The notes below the pieces were generated by a model. It did no database searches and was not told where the DNA came from. It saw nothing but the letters and a program-made list of their open reading frames with translations. This document shows positions 8,695-17,256 of a stretch of 64,000 nt of DNA, piece by piece (positions within the stretch are counted from its first letter, which is position 1; the number at the start of each line of letters is the position of its first letter). The stretch is from Saccharothrix sp. NRRL B-16348 (GTDB lineage: Bacteria > Actinomycetota > Actinomycetes > Mycobacteriales > Pseudonocardiaceae), in assembly GCF_001280085.1 (NCBI RefSeq), contig NZ_LGED01000214.1:62001-126000 (forward strand), in the 5' to 3' direction. The translations under genes and the position numbers were made by a program.

Positions 8695-9078
8695 TCACTC
8701 GGGGAGGGCGTGCCGTGGTTTCGACGCGACCCTGGGTATCTCGGCGGTCGTCTCGACGTCCTTCGAATGGCGCAGCGTGCGCAGCGGACGGCGGCGTTCG
8801 CGGTGCGGCAGGCCGTCGCCGATGAGGTGCTGGTGCGCCATCGTCCAGACCTGGCACGGCCACTTCTTGTGCCGCAGGATGCCGGGGCACGCGCCGCAGC
8901 GGCCGTCCGGATCCGGTTGGTGCACGGTCAACAGCAGCCGCCAGCCGTCGGCCAGGCGGTGGATCTCGGACCGCGCGAGCGGCACGAGGGCGTCCGCCTC
9001 GCCGGTCTCGGCGGCCTCGTCCAGCAACGCCAGCCGGCGCATCACGGCGGCCCGCAGTGCCTCGTCCACGCGCCTCAC
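8695..9078 (-). CDS. Conserved hypothetical protein with CxxC-x9-C motif
   Basis: A 127-residue protein that I cannot assign. The N-terminal half is helical, and the centre carries CGACPG followed nine residues later by Cys in KKWPCQVW, which could bind a metal. The C-terminal 40 residues are basic and probably flexible. Its GTG start overlaps the stop of the small gene upstream by 4 nt (GTGA), so both are one operon. It has the look of an actinobacterial lineage protein that usually accompanies a short upstream partner. No function is claimed. Confidence 0.7.
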   Translation of the reverse strand: MRRVDEALRAAVMRRLALLDEAAETGEADALVPLARSEIHRLADGWRLLLTVHQPDPDGRCGACPGILRHKKWPCQVWTMAHQHLIGDGLPHRERRRPLRTLRHSKDVETTAEIPRVASKPRHALPE

Positions 9079-9257
9079 ATCCTGTCGGCGACTTGGTCGA
9101 GCAGGCGGTGCAGCCTGCGCGTCTGCGTGACGGACATCACAGCGGACTCGCCGGGTGGCGCGACCAGCAGGACTCGGTCGTTCTCGACGAGCACGGTCAT
9201 GGACCGGTCCCGCCCGAACGGGTCGTGGCAGTCGATCCAGCCCTCGGGTTCAGCCAT
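9075..9257 (-). CDS. Small conserved hypothetical protein (60 aa)
   Basis: A 60-residue protein beginning MAEPEGWIDCHDPFGRDR and ending in VTQTRRLHRLLDQVADRM. The core looks like a small beta sheet followed by a helix. ATG 9257 is preceded by GGAG at 5-nt spacing, which favours it over a longer in-frame start with atypical composition. It is translationally coupled to the Cys-motif protein downstream (4-nt overlap). It shares size and rough shape with DUF397-like proteins but I cannot confirm that. Function unknown. Confidence 0.65.
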   Translation of the reverse strand: MAEPEGWIDCHDPFGRDRSMTVLVENDRVLLVAPPGESAVMSVTQTRRLHRLLDQVADRM

Positions 9258-9550
9258 CTGCGCTCCGATCGGAGGTGGCGCGGCAGAGCGCCGCGCGAGC
9301 GGACGACCCCGCTCGCCTGGCTGCGGGGTTCCCGCCCTGTCCATCGGTCGGAGGGCCGTCGTGACTTACCTGTTATCACCCAAGTTCACTCGATTGCTTG
9401 AGCGCGCACACAGCGTGTTGCCACCGCCGGGCGAAATCTCCGCCGGATCGGTGGGGCCGCTGGGCAGAGCACCCTGTTCCCGGCTAAGATTGGTCACGCG
9501 GCCCGCTCCCAGTGACCCCCAGGCTGGTTGAGCGGGCCGTCTTTCTTCGC
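9258..9550. other. Intergenic region, possible small RNA unit
   Basis: No protein gene is seen. On the plus strand TAAGAT (9485-9490) is followed within 50 nt by the hairpin CGGCCCGCTC (9499-9508)/GAGCGGGCCG (9530-9539) and then TCTTTCTTC, which is how an intrinsic terminator looks. There is no plus-strand gene upstream, so this could end a short RNA. The rest should hold the promoter of the small operon read to the left. Confidence 0.4.
9499..9547 (+). terminator. Orphan intrinsic terminator-like hairpin
   Basis: A 10-bp GC stem with a 21-nt loop and a T-rich tail on the plus strand. No upstream plus-strand gene explains it. Confidence 0.5.
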
Positions 9551-9589
9551 CGAAGGGCCCCGCTCACAGCACGTGAGCGGGGCCCTTCG
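9551..9589 (-). terminator. Terminator hairpin of ald
   Basis: A perfect 17-bp stem CGAAGGGCCCCGCTCAC with complementary arm and a 5-nt loop, 12 nt past the ald stop codon on the minus strand. Confidence 0.8.
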
Positions 9590-9600
9590 CGGTAGACCGG

Positions 9601-10707
9601 TCAGAAGTCGAGCGGCGTGTGGGTCATCCCGTGCGCCTGCGCGACCGGCAGGTTCGTCAGCAGGCCCTGGTGCGCGTTCAGACCGAGCGCCAGCGATGCG
9701 TCCGCGCGCAGTGCCGCCTCCCAGCCCTGGTCGGCCAGCGCGACGGCGTACGGCAGCGTCACGTTGGTCAGCGCGTAGGTCGACGTGCGCGGCACGGCGC
9801 CGGGCATGTTCGCCACGCAGTAGAAGACGGTGTCGTGCACCTGGTAGGTCGGGTCGGCGTGCGTGGTCGGCCGCGAGTCGGCGAAGCAGCCGCCCTGGTC
9901 GATCGCGATGTCCACGAGGACGGCGCCGGGCTTCATGTCGGCCACCAGCTCGTTGCTCACGAGCTTCGGCGCCTTCGCGCCGGGCACCAGCACCGCGCCG
10001 ATGACCAGGTCGGCCTCGCGGACGGCCTCCTCGACGGCGTACCGGTTGGACGTCACGGTGCGCAGGCGGCCCTGGTACATGGCGTCGACGTGGCGCAGCC
10101 GGTCCACGTTGGTGTCCAGGACCTGCACGTCCGCGCCCATGCCGACGGCGATCGCCGCCGCGTTCAGCCCCGCCACGCCGCCGCCGATCACGACCACCCG
10201 CGCCGGGTGCACGCCGGGCACGCCGCCGGGCAACACGCCGCGCCCGCCGGACGGCTTCATCAGCGAGTACGCGCCCACCTGCGGCGCGAGCCTGCCCGCC
10301 ACCTCGGACATCGGCGCCAGCAGCGGCAGGGCGCCGTTCGCGGTCTGCACGGTCTCGTAGGCGACGGCGGTGGTGCGGGAGTCCAGCAACGCCCGCGTCA
10401 GCGGCCGGTCGGCGGCCAGGTGCAGGTAGGTGAACAGGACCTGCCCCTCGCGCAGCCGCGGGTACTCCTCGGCGATCGGCTCCTTGACCTTGAGCACCAG
10501 GTCGCCCTCGGCCCACACGTCGTCCGCGCTCGCCAGCACCTTCGCGCCCGCGGCCAGGTACTCCTCGTCCGTGATGGCCGAACCGAGGCCCGCGCCGGTC
10601 TCGACCACCACGTCGTGACCGCGCTGGGTCAGCTCGTGGGCGCCCGCCGGGGTCAGCGCGACGCGGTACTCGTGGTTCTTGATCTCGCGGGGAACTGCGA
10701 TCCGCAC
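9601..10707 (-). CDS. ald: Alanine dehydrogenase
   Basis: A 368-residue cytosolic enzyme converting L-alanine and NAD+ to pyruvate, ammonia and NADH, and the reverse. The family start [20 protein letters not shown] carries the substrate-binding Arg15. Lys75 (KVKEP) and His96 (TYLHLA) are the catalytic residues, and the Rossmann motif is [12 protein letters not shown]. Length matches the family. It is divergent from the glycine-riboswitch operon gcvH-sdaA. In mycobacteria Ald also aminates glyoxylate to glycine, so the locus may balance alanine, glycine, serine and pyruvate (inference). Confidence 0.95.
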   Translation of the reverse strand: MRIAVPREIKNHEYRVALTPAGAHELTQRGHDVVVETGAGLGSAITDEEYLAAGAKVLASADDVWAEGDLVLKVKEPIAEEYPRLREGQVLFTYLHLAADRPLTRALLDSRTTAVAYETVQTANGALPLLAPMSEVAGRLAPQVGAYSLMKPSGGRGVLPGGVPGVHPARVVVIGGGVAGLNAAAIAVGMGADVQVLDTNVDRLRHVDAMYQGRLRTVTSNRYAVEEAVREADLVIGAVLVPGAKAPKLVSNELVADMKPGAVLVDIAIDQGGCFADSRPTTHADPTYQVHDTVFYCVANMPGAVPRTSTYALTNVTLPYAVALADQGWEAALRADASLALGLNAHQGLLTNLPVAQAHGMTHTPLDF

Positions 10708-10827
10708 GGTGGGCTCCTTCGGCCGTTGTTACACCAAAGGTCCGGTAACGGGTTTTCGGTGTCATCGTGCCGGGCGCACCAACGCGCCCCTGCGGCGTTG
10801 TGCTGATCGAACAAGCCCGACGGTGCG

Positions 10828-10857
10828 TTGACACCTGTCGGGCCGGGCACCTAGCGT
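10828..10857 (+). promoter_or_regulatory. Promoter of the gcvH-sdaA leader
   Basis: TTGACA (10828-10833), an 18-nt spacer and TAGCGT (10852-10857) form a near-consensus housekeeping promoter. Transcription should begin near 10864, about 45 nt before the riboswitch. Confidence 0.75.
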
Positions 10858-10904
10858 GCGGGCCAACCAACTGAACATCGGCCGCGGCGCGCAGGAGCGC
10901 CGGA

Positions 10905-11120
10905 ACCCGCGCGGGAGAGACCTCGGTGAACGTGCCGGGGCGCCGAAGGAGCAAGTACCCCGCACACTCTCAGGCAGCGAGAACCGCTCGGGTGAGGCGA
11001 CTCTGGAAAGCGTGCTCAACGGCGCGCACCCACGGTGCAAGCCGGGTCGGATCGACGGTCAGCCGTCGCGTCGGCGCGGCGAAGCTCTCAGGTCCCAGGA
11101 CAGAGTGGGGCTCTGGTGGA
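10905..11120 (+). ncRNA. Tandem glycine riboswitch
   Basis: Two consecutive glycine aptamers in the leader of gcvH. Aptamer 1 shows the conserved GGGAGAGAC, CGCCGAAGGAGCAAG and CTCTCAGGCA blocks and closes with GACTCTGGAAAGC near 11012. Aptamer 2 shows ACGGTGCAAGCC and GAAGCTCTCAGGTCCCAGG, ending AGAGTGGGGCTCTGG. Two aptamers with a short linker is the classic cooperative glycine-sensing form, which normally turns on glycine breakdown. The gcvH start is about 25 nt downstream, so control of translation initiation is likely. Confidence 0.92.
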
Positions 11121-11143
11121 CCTTGCCCTGAGGGAGCGCTGTC

Positions 11144-11524
11144 GTGACTTTTCCGGACAACCTGCTGTACACGCCCGAGCACGAATGGGTGGACTGGGCG
11201 CCGGGTACCCAGGACCCCGTGGCGGTCGGCATCACGTCGTACGCGGCGGAGTCGCTGGGTGACATCGTGTTCGTGGAGCTGCCCGAGGTCGGCGCCGTGG
11301 TGAAGTCCGGCGAGGTGTGCGGCGAGCTGGAGTCGACCAAGTCGGTCAGCGACCTGTACGCGCCGGTCGGCGGCGAGGTGGTCGAGGTCAACACGGCGGC
11401 CGTCAACGACCCGTCGTTGATCAACAACGACCCGTACGGCCGCGGTTGGCTGTTCAAGGTGGCCGTGACCGACGCGTCCGGGCTGCTGACCGCGGCGAAG
11501 TACGCGGAACTGACCGGGGACTGA
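11144..11524 (+). CDS. gcvH: Glycine cleavage system H protein
   Basis: A 126-residue lipoyl carrier of the glycine cleavage system. It shuttles the aminomethyl group from the P to the T protein and is reoxidised by the L protein. The lipoylated lysine is Lys66 in [12 protein letters not shown]. It starts at GTG 11144 behind GGGAG. The glycine riboswitch lies just upstream and sdaA starts 5 nt downstream, so the two form an operon. gcvT and gcvP are not in the window and must lie elsewhere. Confidence 0.96.
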   Translation: MTFPDNLLYTPEHEWVDWAPGTQDPVAVGITSYAAESLGDIVFVELPEVGAVVKSGEVCGELESTKSVSDLYAPVGGEVVEVNTAAVNDPSLINNDPYGRGWLFKVAVTDASGLLTAAKYAELTGD

Positions 11525-11528
11525 CGTC

Positions 11529-12893
11529 ATGGCGATCAGCGTGTTCGACCTGTTCTCCGTGGGCATCGGACCGTCGAGCTCGCACACGGTCGGCCCGATG
11601 CGCGCGGCGATGATGTTCGCCGAACGGCTGCGGCCGTCCTCGGCCTCGGTCGACCGGGTGCACGTCGAGCTGTTCGGCTCGCTCGGCGCGACCGGGCACG
11701 GGCACGGCAGCCCCAAGGCGGTGCTGCTCGGCCTGGAGGGCTGCCGACCGGAGGACGTCGACCCGGCGGAGGCCGACCGGCGGGTGGCGGAGATCCGCGC
11801 CACCGGGCGGCTGCGGCTGGCCGGCGTGCGGGAGATCGCGTTCACCGAGGACACGGACCTGGTGATGCACCGGCGGAAGTCCTTGCCGCTGCACCCCAAC
11901 GGCATGAGCTTCACCGCCCGCTCGGGTGACACCGTGGTCGACTCGGCGGTGTACTACTCCGTCGGCGGCGGGTTCGTGGTGGACGACACGGCCACCGGCG
12001 CCGACCGGATCAAGCCCGACGAGACACCGGTCGCGCACCCGTTCCGCACGGGTGACGAGCTGCTGGCGCGGTGCCGGGAGACCGGGCTGTCGATCAGCGA
12101 GGTCATGCTGGCCAACGAGCTGTCGTGGCGCGACGAGGCGTCGGTGCGCTCGGGTCTGCTGCGCATCTGGGACGTGATGCAGGAGTGCGTCGAGCGGGGC
12201 TGCACGCAGACCGGCGTGCTGCCCGGCGGCCTCAAGGTGCGGCGGCGCGCGGCCGAGATGCGGCAGCGGATGACCGCCGAGCACTACGCCACGGACCCGT
12301 TGCGGGTGATGGACTGGGTGACCCTGTTCGCGCTGGCGGTGAACGAGGAGAACGCTGCGGGTGGCCGCGTGGTGACCGCGCCGACCAACGGCGCGGCCGG
12401 CATCGTGCCCGCCGTGCTGCACTACTACACCCGCTTCGTGCCGGGCGCGTCCGACGACGGCGTGGTGCGGTTCCTGCTCACGGCGGGCGCGGTCGGCGTG
12501 CTGTTCAAGGAGAACGCGTCGATCTCCGGCGCCGAGGTCGGCTGCCAGGGCGAGGTGGGTTCGGCGTGCTCGATGGCCGCCGGCGGGCTGGCCGAGGTGA
12601 TGGGCGGCACGCCGGAGCAGGTGGAGAACGCGGCCGAGATCGCCATGGAGCACAACCTGGGGCTGACGTGCGACCCGATCGGGGGATTGGTGCAGATCCC
12701 GTGCATCGAGCGCAACGCGTTGGCGTCCATCAAGGCGATCACGGCGGCACGGATGGCGCTGCGCGGCGACGGCTCGCACTTCGTGTCGCTGGACAAGGTC
12801 ATCAAGACCATGCGTGAGACGGGCAAGGACATGAAGGACAAGTACAAGGAGACCGCACGCGGCGGCCTCGCCGTCAACGTCATCGAGTGCTGA
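11529..12893 (+). CDS. sdaA: L-serine ammonia-lyase, iron-sulfur type
   Basis: A 454-residue single-chain L-serine dehydratase (beta domain then alpha domain) turning L-serine into pyruvate and ammonia with a [4Fe-4S] cluster. The start [20 protein letters not shown] is the family hallmark. The cluster-region cysteines appear in [22 protein letters not shown] and IPCIERNA. It follows gcvH by 4 nt behind one glycine riboswitch. Glycine excess would therefore raise both GcvH (glycine to one-carbon units, then serine) and this enzyme (serine to pyruvate). Confidence 0.96.
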   Translation: MAISVFDLFSVGIGPSSSHTVGPMRAAMMFAERLRPSSASVDRVHVELFGSLGATGHGHGSPKAVLLGLEGCRPEDVDPAEADRRVAEIRATGRLRLAGVREIAFTEDTDLVMHRRKSLPLHPNGMSFTARSGDTVVDSAVYYSVGGGFVVDDTATGADRIKPDETPVAHPFRTGDELLARCRETGLSISEVMLANELSWRDEASVRSGLLRIWDVMQECVERGCTQTGVLPGGLKVRRRAAEMRQRMTAEHYATDPLRVMDWVTLFALAVNEENAAGGRVVTAPTNGAAGIVPAVLHYYTRFVPGASDDGVVRFLLTAGAVGVLFKENASISGAEVGCQGEVGSACSMAAGGLAEVMGGTPEQVENAAEIAMEHNLGLTCDPIGGLVQIPCIERNALASIKAITAARMALRGDGSHFVSLDKVIKTMRETGKDMKDKYKETARGGLAVNVIEC

Positions 12894-12898
12894 CCCGG

Positions 12899-12932
12899 GC
12901 GCGGGAGGTGGCTGGTCGGCCGCCTCCCGCGC
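12899..12932. terminator. Bidirectional terminator between sdaA and the peroxidase gene
   Basis: The stem GCGCGGGAGG/CCTCCCGCGC with a 14-nt loop sits 6 nt past sdaA and 8 nt before the convergent gene's stop. Confidence 0.75.
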
Positions 12933-12939
12933 CGCCGGG

Positions 12940-13425
12940 CTAGGGCAGCACGGCCTCGATCGCCTTCACGACGGCCTCGTCCTCCGGCTCGGTGGTCGGT
13001 CGGAACCTCGCGACGACCTCGCCGGACGGCGCCAGCAGGAACTTCTCGAAGTTCCACTGGACGTCGCCCGCCGCGCCGTCGGCGTCCGCGAACGCCGTCA
13101 GCTCGGTGTACAGCGCGTGCCGGGACGGGCCGTTCACCTCGATCTTCTCGAACAGCGGGAACGTCACGCCGTACGTGGTGGAGCAGAACGTGGCGATCTC
13201 GTCCGCCGTGCCCGGCTCCTGCCCGGCGAACTGGTTGCACGGGAACCCGACCACGGAGAACCCCTGCGCCGCGTACCGCTCCTGGAGCCGCTCCAGGCCC
13301 TGGTACTGCGGCGTCAGCCCGCACTTCGAGGCGACGTTCACCACCAGCAACGCCTTGCCCGCCAACGTGCCCAGGCTCGACGGCTCACCGGACAGCGTGC
13401 GCAGCGGGATGTCGTGGATGCTCAT
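12940..13425 (-). CDS. Glutathione peroxidase family protein
   Basis: A 161-residue thioredoxin-fold peroxidase that reduces hydrogen peroxide or lipid hydroperoxides. The peroxidatic Cys35 lies in NVASKCGLTPQY, FPCNQF at 61-66 gives the Gln, and WNF at 124-126 completes the usual tetrad. Cys rather than selenocysteine, and extra Cys63 and Cys81, suggest thioredoxin or mycothiol-linked reduction rather than glutathione. The ATG at 13425 overlaps the stop of the upstream regulator by 4 nt, so it ends a three-gene operon (membrane protein, winged-helix regulator, peroxidase). Confidence 0.92.
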   Translation of the reverse strand: MSIHDIPLRTLSGEPSSLGTLAGKALLVVNVASKCGLTPQYQGLERLQERYAAQGFSVVGFPCNQFAGQEPGTADEIATFCSTTYGVTFPLFEKIEVNGPSRHALYTELTAFADADGAAGDVQWNFEKFLLAPSGEVVARFRPTTEPEDEAVVKAIEAVLP

Positions 13426-13736
13426 GCCCGCGAGGCTACGTGCCGCTCGACGAGCGCGCGCAAGGCCGTCATCTCCGCCGCCAACGCCGCCCGGCCCGCC
13501 GCCGTCACGCTGACCCACGTCCGCGGCCGCTTGCCGTCGTAACCCTTCTCGACCGCCACCAGCCCGGCCTGCTCCAGCACGGCGATGTGCCGCGACAGGT
13601 TGCCCGCGGTCAGCTCCAGAGTGGACCGCAGGTAGCCGAACTCGACCCGCTTCGCCTCGGCCGCCACGGTGAGGATGCCCAGCCGGTGCTTCTGGTGCAC
13701 CACGTCGTCCAGCGACGCGGTCGGGTGGTCAGCCAC
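13422..13736 (-). CDS. Winged-helix transcriptional regulator (HTH_34/MarR-like)
   Basis: A 104-residue DNA-binding protein built of one winged-helix domain. The recognition helix lies around LTAGNLSRHIAVLEQAGLV (about 43-61), and the wing around KGYDGKRPRTWVSVT. This small single-domain form is typical of actinobacterial regulators paired with an adjacent membrane protein. It overlaps the upstream membrane gene by 8 nt and the peroxidase gene downstream by 4 nt. A 17-bp palindrome upstream of the operon is a natural candidate for its own operator. Confidence 0.85.
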   Translation of the reverse strand: MADHPTASLDDVVHQKHRLGILTVAAEAKRVEFGYLRSTLELTAGNLSRHIAVLEQAGLVAVEKGYDGKRPRTWVSVTAAGRAALAAEMTALRALVERHVASRA

Positions 13737-14436
13737 GCCGCAAGCCCCTCAGCCCACCGACGACCAGCACCGACCCGGGCAGCACGACCACGCTGCCCAA
13801 CGACCACGTGCCGGGCGTGACCGCCTCCAGCGGCGTGAAGGCGGCGGACACGCACAGCGCGACCAGGTACCCGGCGGTGATGGTGGTGAACCGGGTGCTG
13901 CCCTCCAGCGCGGCCAGCACCACCAGGCCGAGGCCGATCGCGATGAACGGCCCGATCGCCGGCTGGTCGTGCTGGAGCACCGCCGTGCCCAGCACGGCCG
14001 TCGTCAACGTCACCGCGCGCGGTGCCCGCCGCCGCCACAGCACGGTCGCCGCGGCGAGCAGGATCAGCCCGGCGCCCGTGCCCGAGTAGAACCTGAACGG
14101 CAGGTGGTCGAGCGCCAGGCCGACCACCGGACCGCCGAGGCCGATCGCCAGCGCGCCGAGGTAGCCCCGTGTGGACGTCTCGATGCCCACCCGCGCACCA
14201 CGCCTGCGGTACCACCACACCGTCGCGAGACCGCCCACCACCAGGACGACCGACCAGTACAGGCCGAGCGCCACCGGGTACCGCACGTCGAAGCCGTGCG
14301 ACGCCGACCCCGGCGCGTACAGCGGCACGGCCAGGAACGACGCCACGCCGAAGAACAGCAGCGGGAACGGGTAGGCGTGCCGGTCCTCCCGCGCCCGCCG
14401 GCGCAGTTCGGTCAGGTCGTCCAGCAGGTCTGCCAC
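13729..14436 (-). CDS. Multi-pass membrane protein of unknown function
   Basis: A 235-residue protein with about seven hydrophobic segments after a 30-residue cytosolic N-terminus rich in Arg and Glu. It begins VADLLDDLTELRRRAREDRH, a start seen on proteins encoded with HTH_34 regulators. GTG 14436 is preferred because a perfect palindrome immediately upstream would otherwise be coding. A TTG at 14472 is the alternative. No clear ribosome site is visible. It heads the operon with the regulator and peroxidase genes; a sensor role is possible but unproven. Confidence 0.7.
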   Translation of the reverse strand: MADLLDDLTELRRRAREDRHAYPFPLLFFGVASFLAVPLYAPGSASHGFDVRYPVALGLYWSVVLVVGGLATVWWYRRRGARVGIETSTRGYLGALAIGLGGPVVGLALDHLPFRFYSGTGAGLILLAAATVLWRRRAPRAVTLTTAVLGTAVLQHDQPAIGPFIAIGLGLVVLAALEGSTRFTTITAGYLVALCVSAAFTPLEAVTPGTWSLGSVVVLPGSVLVVGGLRGLRRG

Positions 14437-14443
14437 CCGGTCA

Positions 14444-14460
14444 GGTTTGCACCGCAAACC
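14444..14460. promoter_or_regulatory. Palindromic operator candidate
   Basis: GGTTTGC-ACC-GCAAACC, perfect 7-bp arms, lies in the 32 bp between the ABC1 kinase stop and the start of the membrane protein-regulator-peroxidase operon. It is the likely binding site of the encoded winged-helix regulator. Confidence 0.6.
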
Positions 14461-14468
14461 AACCCGCG

Positions 14469-16382
14469 TCAACCGCGTGGTCGGAAGATGGTCACCACCA
14501 CCCGCAGCCCGAGCAGCACGCTGATGACCAGCAGGTTGTAGCCGAACACCTGGAACAACGAGATGCCCGGACCCACCTGCGGCCCGCCGTCCGCGCCCAG
14601 CAGCAGCACCGCCATCACGCCCGCCGTTGCGCCCAGCACGGTCAGCATCACCTGGTGCAGCAGCGAGACGATGAACTGCCGGTCGCGCTCGTCGGCGAAC
14701 AGCCGCATGCTCAGCCCGAGCCGCCCCTGCTCCAACGCGCTGGAGATCCGGTCCGCCCGCCGGGGCAGGCGTCGCAGCATCGGCAGCATCGCGTGCAGCT
14801 CCTCGGTCACCGTGCGCCGCAGCGACTCCGGCGTGAGGTGCGCGCTGAACTGCTTGTCCGCGAACGACCGCGACTCGACCACGATGTTGAACCCCGGCGA
14901 CAACGCGCCCAGCGTGCCCTCGACCGTGGCCAGCGCCCGGAACACCGCCGCGATCTCCGGCGGGATGCTCAGCCCGTACCGGTAGACCAGCTTGAACAGG
15001 TCGCCGAACATCTCCACGTCCGGCCGCATCCCGGTGCTCAGGTGCCGTGCCATGAACTGCCCGAGCGCGCGCTCCAACTGCTGCTCGTCGATCTCGTCCG
15101 GCCGGGTCACCAGCTCCAGCAGCGCGTCACGCAGGCCTGCCGGGTCGCCGTGGTCGATGGCCAGCAGCAGCTTGCCGAGCGCCGACCGCAGCTGCGCGTC
15201 GATCCGGCCGACCGAGCCGAAGTCCAGCATGCCGAGCCTGCCGTCACCCAGCAGCATGATGTTGCCGGGGTGCGGGTCGGCGTGGAAGACGCCGTTGACC
15301 ATCACCTGGCGCAGCAGCGTGTCCAGCAGCGTGCGGGCCAGCGCGTCCCGGTCCACGGACTCCATCGACGCCGACCGCACCGGCACGCCGTCCAGCCGCT
15401 GCATGACCAGCACGCGTGCCGTGCAGAGGTCCTCGTGCACGGCGGGCAGCACCACGTCGGCGCCGTCGGACGCCGCCCGCACGGCCGCCAGGTTCCGCGC
15501 CTCGACCCGGAAGTCCAGCTCCTCGCGCAACGCGGCGGAGAACCCGGCGGCCAGGTCGCGCACGCCGATCGCCTTGCCCCACCGCGTCTTGTCGTGCAAC
15601 GTCGACGCGAGCCGGTTCACGATGTCCAGGTCGCCCTCGGCGACCCGCCGCACGCCCGGCCGCTGCACCTTCACCACCACGTCCTCGCCGGACTTCAGCC
15701 GCGCCCGGTGCACCTGCGCGACCGAGGCGGCGGCGATCGGCCGTTCGTCGAACTCGGCGAACACGTCCTCCGGCGGCTGCCCCAGCTCGGCCACCAGCAC
15801 CTCGCGCACGGCGGGCCACGGCGCGGCGGGCACCTTGTCCTGCAGCAGCGTCAGCTCGTCGACCACGTCGGGCGGCAGCAGGTCCGGCCGCGTGGACAGC
15901 ACCTGGCCGAGCTTGACGAACGTGACGCCGCCCTCCTCCAGCGCGAGCCGCAGCGACCGCGCCAACCGGGTGTCGGTGCGCTCCCGGCCGCGCAGGTACG
16001 GGCCCAAGCCGCGGCGGAACGCGATCGCGGTGATCCGCGTGTAGCGGCGGGTGCGCGAGATCCGCCCGCGCAGCGCGCGCCACCACTCGGTCGGCGGCGG
16101 GATCGACCCGGTCGGCACCACGATCTCGGCGAACGTGAGCAGCGCGATCATCATCAGCAGCGCGATGCCGATCTGCACGGTCGCCAGCGCGGGCGTCGTC
16201 TCCGGGCCCGGCATGGCGCTCAACGCGGCCTGGCTGGACGACAGCCCGACCATGCACGCGAGCGTGGTGCGGATGAGGCCGACGTGCAGCCCGAGGATGC
16301 GCCGCGCGGCCAGCGCCATGCCGAGCACCAAGGCCAGGAACGTCAGCGGAACGCCGACCGTGTACAGCACGAAATCACCCAT
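14469..16382 (-). CDS. ABC1/UbiB-family atypical kinase
   Basis: A 637-residue membrane-attached atypical protein kinase-like protein of the ABC1 (AarF/UbiB/COQ8) family. Hallmarks are VKLGQVLSTRPDLLP (KxGQ motif), an Ala-rich loop AAASVAQVHRA in place of the P-loop, the ATP lysine in VVVKVQRPG, FHADPHPGNIM (catalytic loop) and MLDFGSVG (DFG). Three hydrophobic segments precede the domain and two follow, a layout common in actinobacteria. ATG 16382 has GGGGGAAG upstream. In other bacteria the family supports quinone or isoprenoid lipid metabolism; the substrate here is unknown. Confidence 0.9.
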   Translation of the reverse strand: MGDFVLYTVGVPLTFLALVLGMALAARRILGLHVGLIRTTLACMVGLSSSQAALSAMPGPETTPALATVQIGIALLMMIALLTFAEIVVPTGSIPPPTEWWRALRGRISRTRRYTRITAIAFRRGLGPYLRGRERTDTRLARSLRLALEEGGVTFVKLGQVLSTRPDLLPPDVVDELTLLQDKVPAAPWPAVREVLVAELGQPPEDVFAEFDERPIAAASVAQVHRARLKSGEDVVVKVQRPGVRRVAEGDLDIVNRLASTLHDKTRWGKAIGVRDLAAGFSAALREELDFRVEARNLAAVRAASDGADVVLPAVHEDLCTARVLVMQRLDGVPVRSASMESVDRDALARTLLDTLLRQVMVNGVFHADPHPGNIMLLGDGRLGMLDFGSVGRIDAQLRSALGKLLLAIDHGDPAGLRDALLELVTRPDEIDEQQLERALGQFMARHLSTGMRPDVEMFGDLFKLVYRYGLSIPPEIAAVFRALATVEGTLGALSPGFNIVVESRSFADKQFSAHLTPESLRRTVTEELHAMLPMLRRLPRRADRISSALEQGRLGLSMRLFADERDRQFIVSLLHQVMLTVLGATAGVMAVLLLGADGGPQVGPGISLFQVFGYNLLVISVLLGLRVVVTIFRPRG

Positions 16383-16711
16383 ACGTCTTCCCCCAAGCGG
16401 TTCGCGCGGAGGATAGAACGGTCCGGCTGAGACGGTGCGTGGTGAGCGCAGAGCTCCGATCACTCGGATGGCTCAGGCCGGGTGTTCACCCGGTAATGGT
16501 CTGCGGAGAGCCCTGTGGTGACCCCATTTCACGAATGTGAAGAAGGTTGACGATCGGTGGTGGAGTCCCTACGGTCGCCTGAGAGGTCCGAGGACCTTCG
16601 CAGTATCCCGTGGAGGGCCACGACTTCGGCGGCGGTGTCGGCGGCCCTCCACGGGTGTGCGCGCGGTCGGGTTCGGCTCTGCCGGGTCGGGAGCCGTCCG
16701 GCCCGGCGTCG
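16383..16711. other. Intergenic region with hairpins
   Basis: No gene is seen. It holds the promoter area of the ABC1 kinase gene, a small hairpin CCGGGTG-TT-CACCCGG (16478-16493) and the terminator of the inhibitor gene. TTGACG-N16-TACGGT (16548-16575) resembles a plus-strand promoter but has no gene to serve. Confidence 0.5.
16607..16655 (-). terminator. Terminator hairpin of the SSI-like inhibitor gene
   Basis: CCCGTGGAGGGCC (16607-16619) pairs perfectly with GGCCCTCCACGGG (16643-16655), about 57 nt past the stop. Confidence 0.65.
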
Positions 16712-17065
16712 TCAGAAGTCGAACACCGGGCCGGTCTCCGCGCGCATCACGCACGGGTTCGCGAACTCCGCGTCGAACGACCGCGTCTCGCCGCGCCACG
16801 TGCCGGACGCCGTGACGCGCACCGGGTCGTACTCCAGCGTGCACAGGGCCTGACCGGTCGACAGGCCGCCGACCTGGCCGTCCACAGAGGACAGCGCCAG
16901 GCAGGCCTCGTCCGCCCTGGGGTGCAGGCCACCTGCGGGTTCGCAGGTCAGGTTCGAGAACAGGAGCGAATCGCCGCGCTGCACGCTGAGCACGAAGCTC
17001 GACTCGGGGGCGGAGAACGCGGGGATCAGTGCGGCGATCGCCGCGAACAACGGGAGTGGTGCCAT
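16712..17065 (-). CDS. Subtilisin inhibitor, SSI family (I16), secreted
   Basis: A 117-residue secreted inhibitor of subtilisin-like proteases. A short signal peptide (about 1-19, ending AFSA) is followed by the SSI fold with four cysteines (41, 55, 75, 105) for the two family disulfides. Landmarks are LTCEPAGGLHP, the reactive loop ALCTLEYDPV and the C-terminus TGPVFDF. By alignment with SSI (CPMVYDP) the P1 residue is Leu77 with P1' Glu78, which suggests preference for subtilisin- or chymotrypsin-like enzymes. It is a single-gene unit with its own terminator. A subtilase is encoded at 58 kb, but a direct link is not shown. Confidence 0.93.
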   Translation of the reverse strand: MAPLPLFAAIAALIPAFSAPESSFVLSVQRGDSLLFSNLTCEPAGGLHPRADEACLALSSVDGQVGGLSTGQALCTLEYDPVRVTASGTWRGETRSFDAEFANPCVMRAETGPVFDF

Positions 17066-17256
17066 GCTCCACAGCGTGGCCGCCGATTACCGCTCAACTC
17101 CAGACATCTCACCGGATCGTGTGGTTTCCGGCAAGATCGAATCGGGTCGGCCGGTCGCGGTTGCGCTACTCGCGGGTACCTGCGAACGGCGTGCGGCGGT
17201 GTGAGCTGGCTCACGGTCGAGGTGGGCTGCGCGCCCAGGCGGGCCAGGGTGGGTGA

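Noticed and set aside
9258..9600. tRNA-like fold near 9490-9540
   Set aside because: The stem is a simple hairpin with a T-rich tail; no D or T-psi-C arm sequences are present.
16548..16575. Plus-strand promoter TTGACG-N16-TACGGT
   Set aside because: No plus-strand gene or RNA structure follows except the antisense side of the SSI-like gene; kept only as a note.
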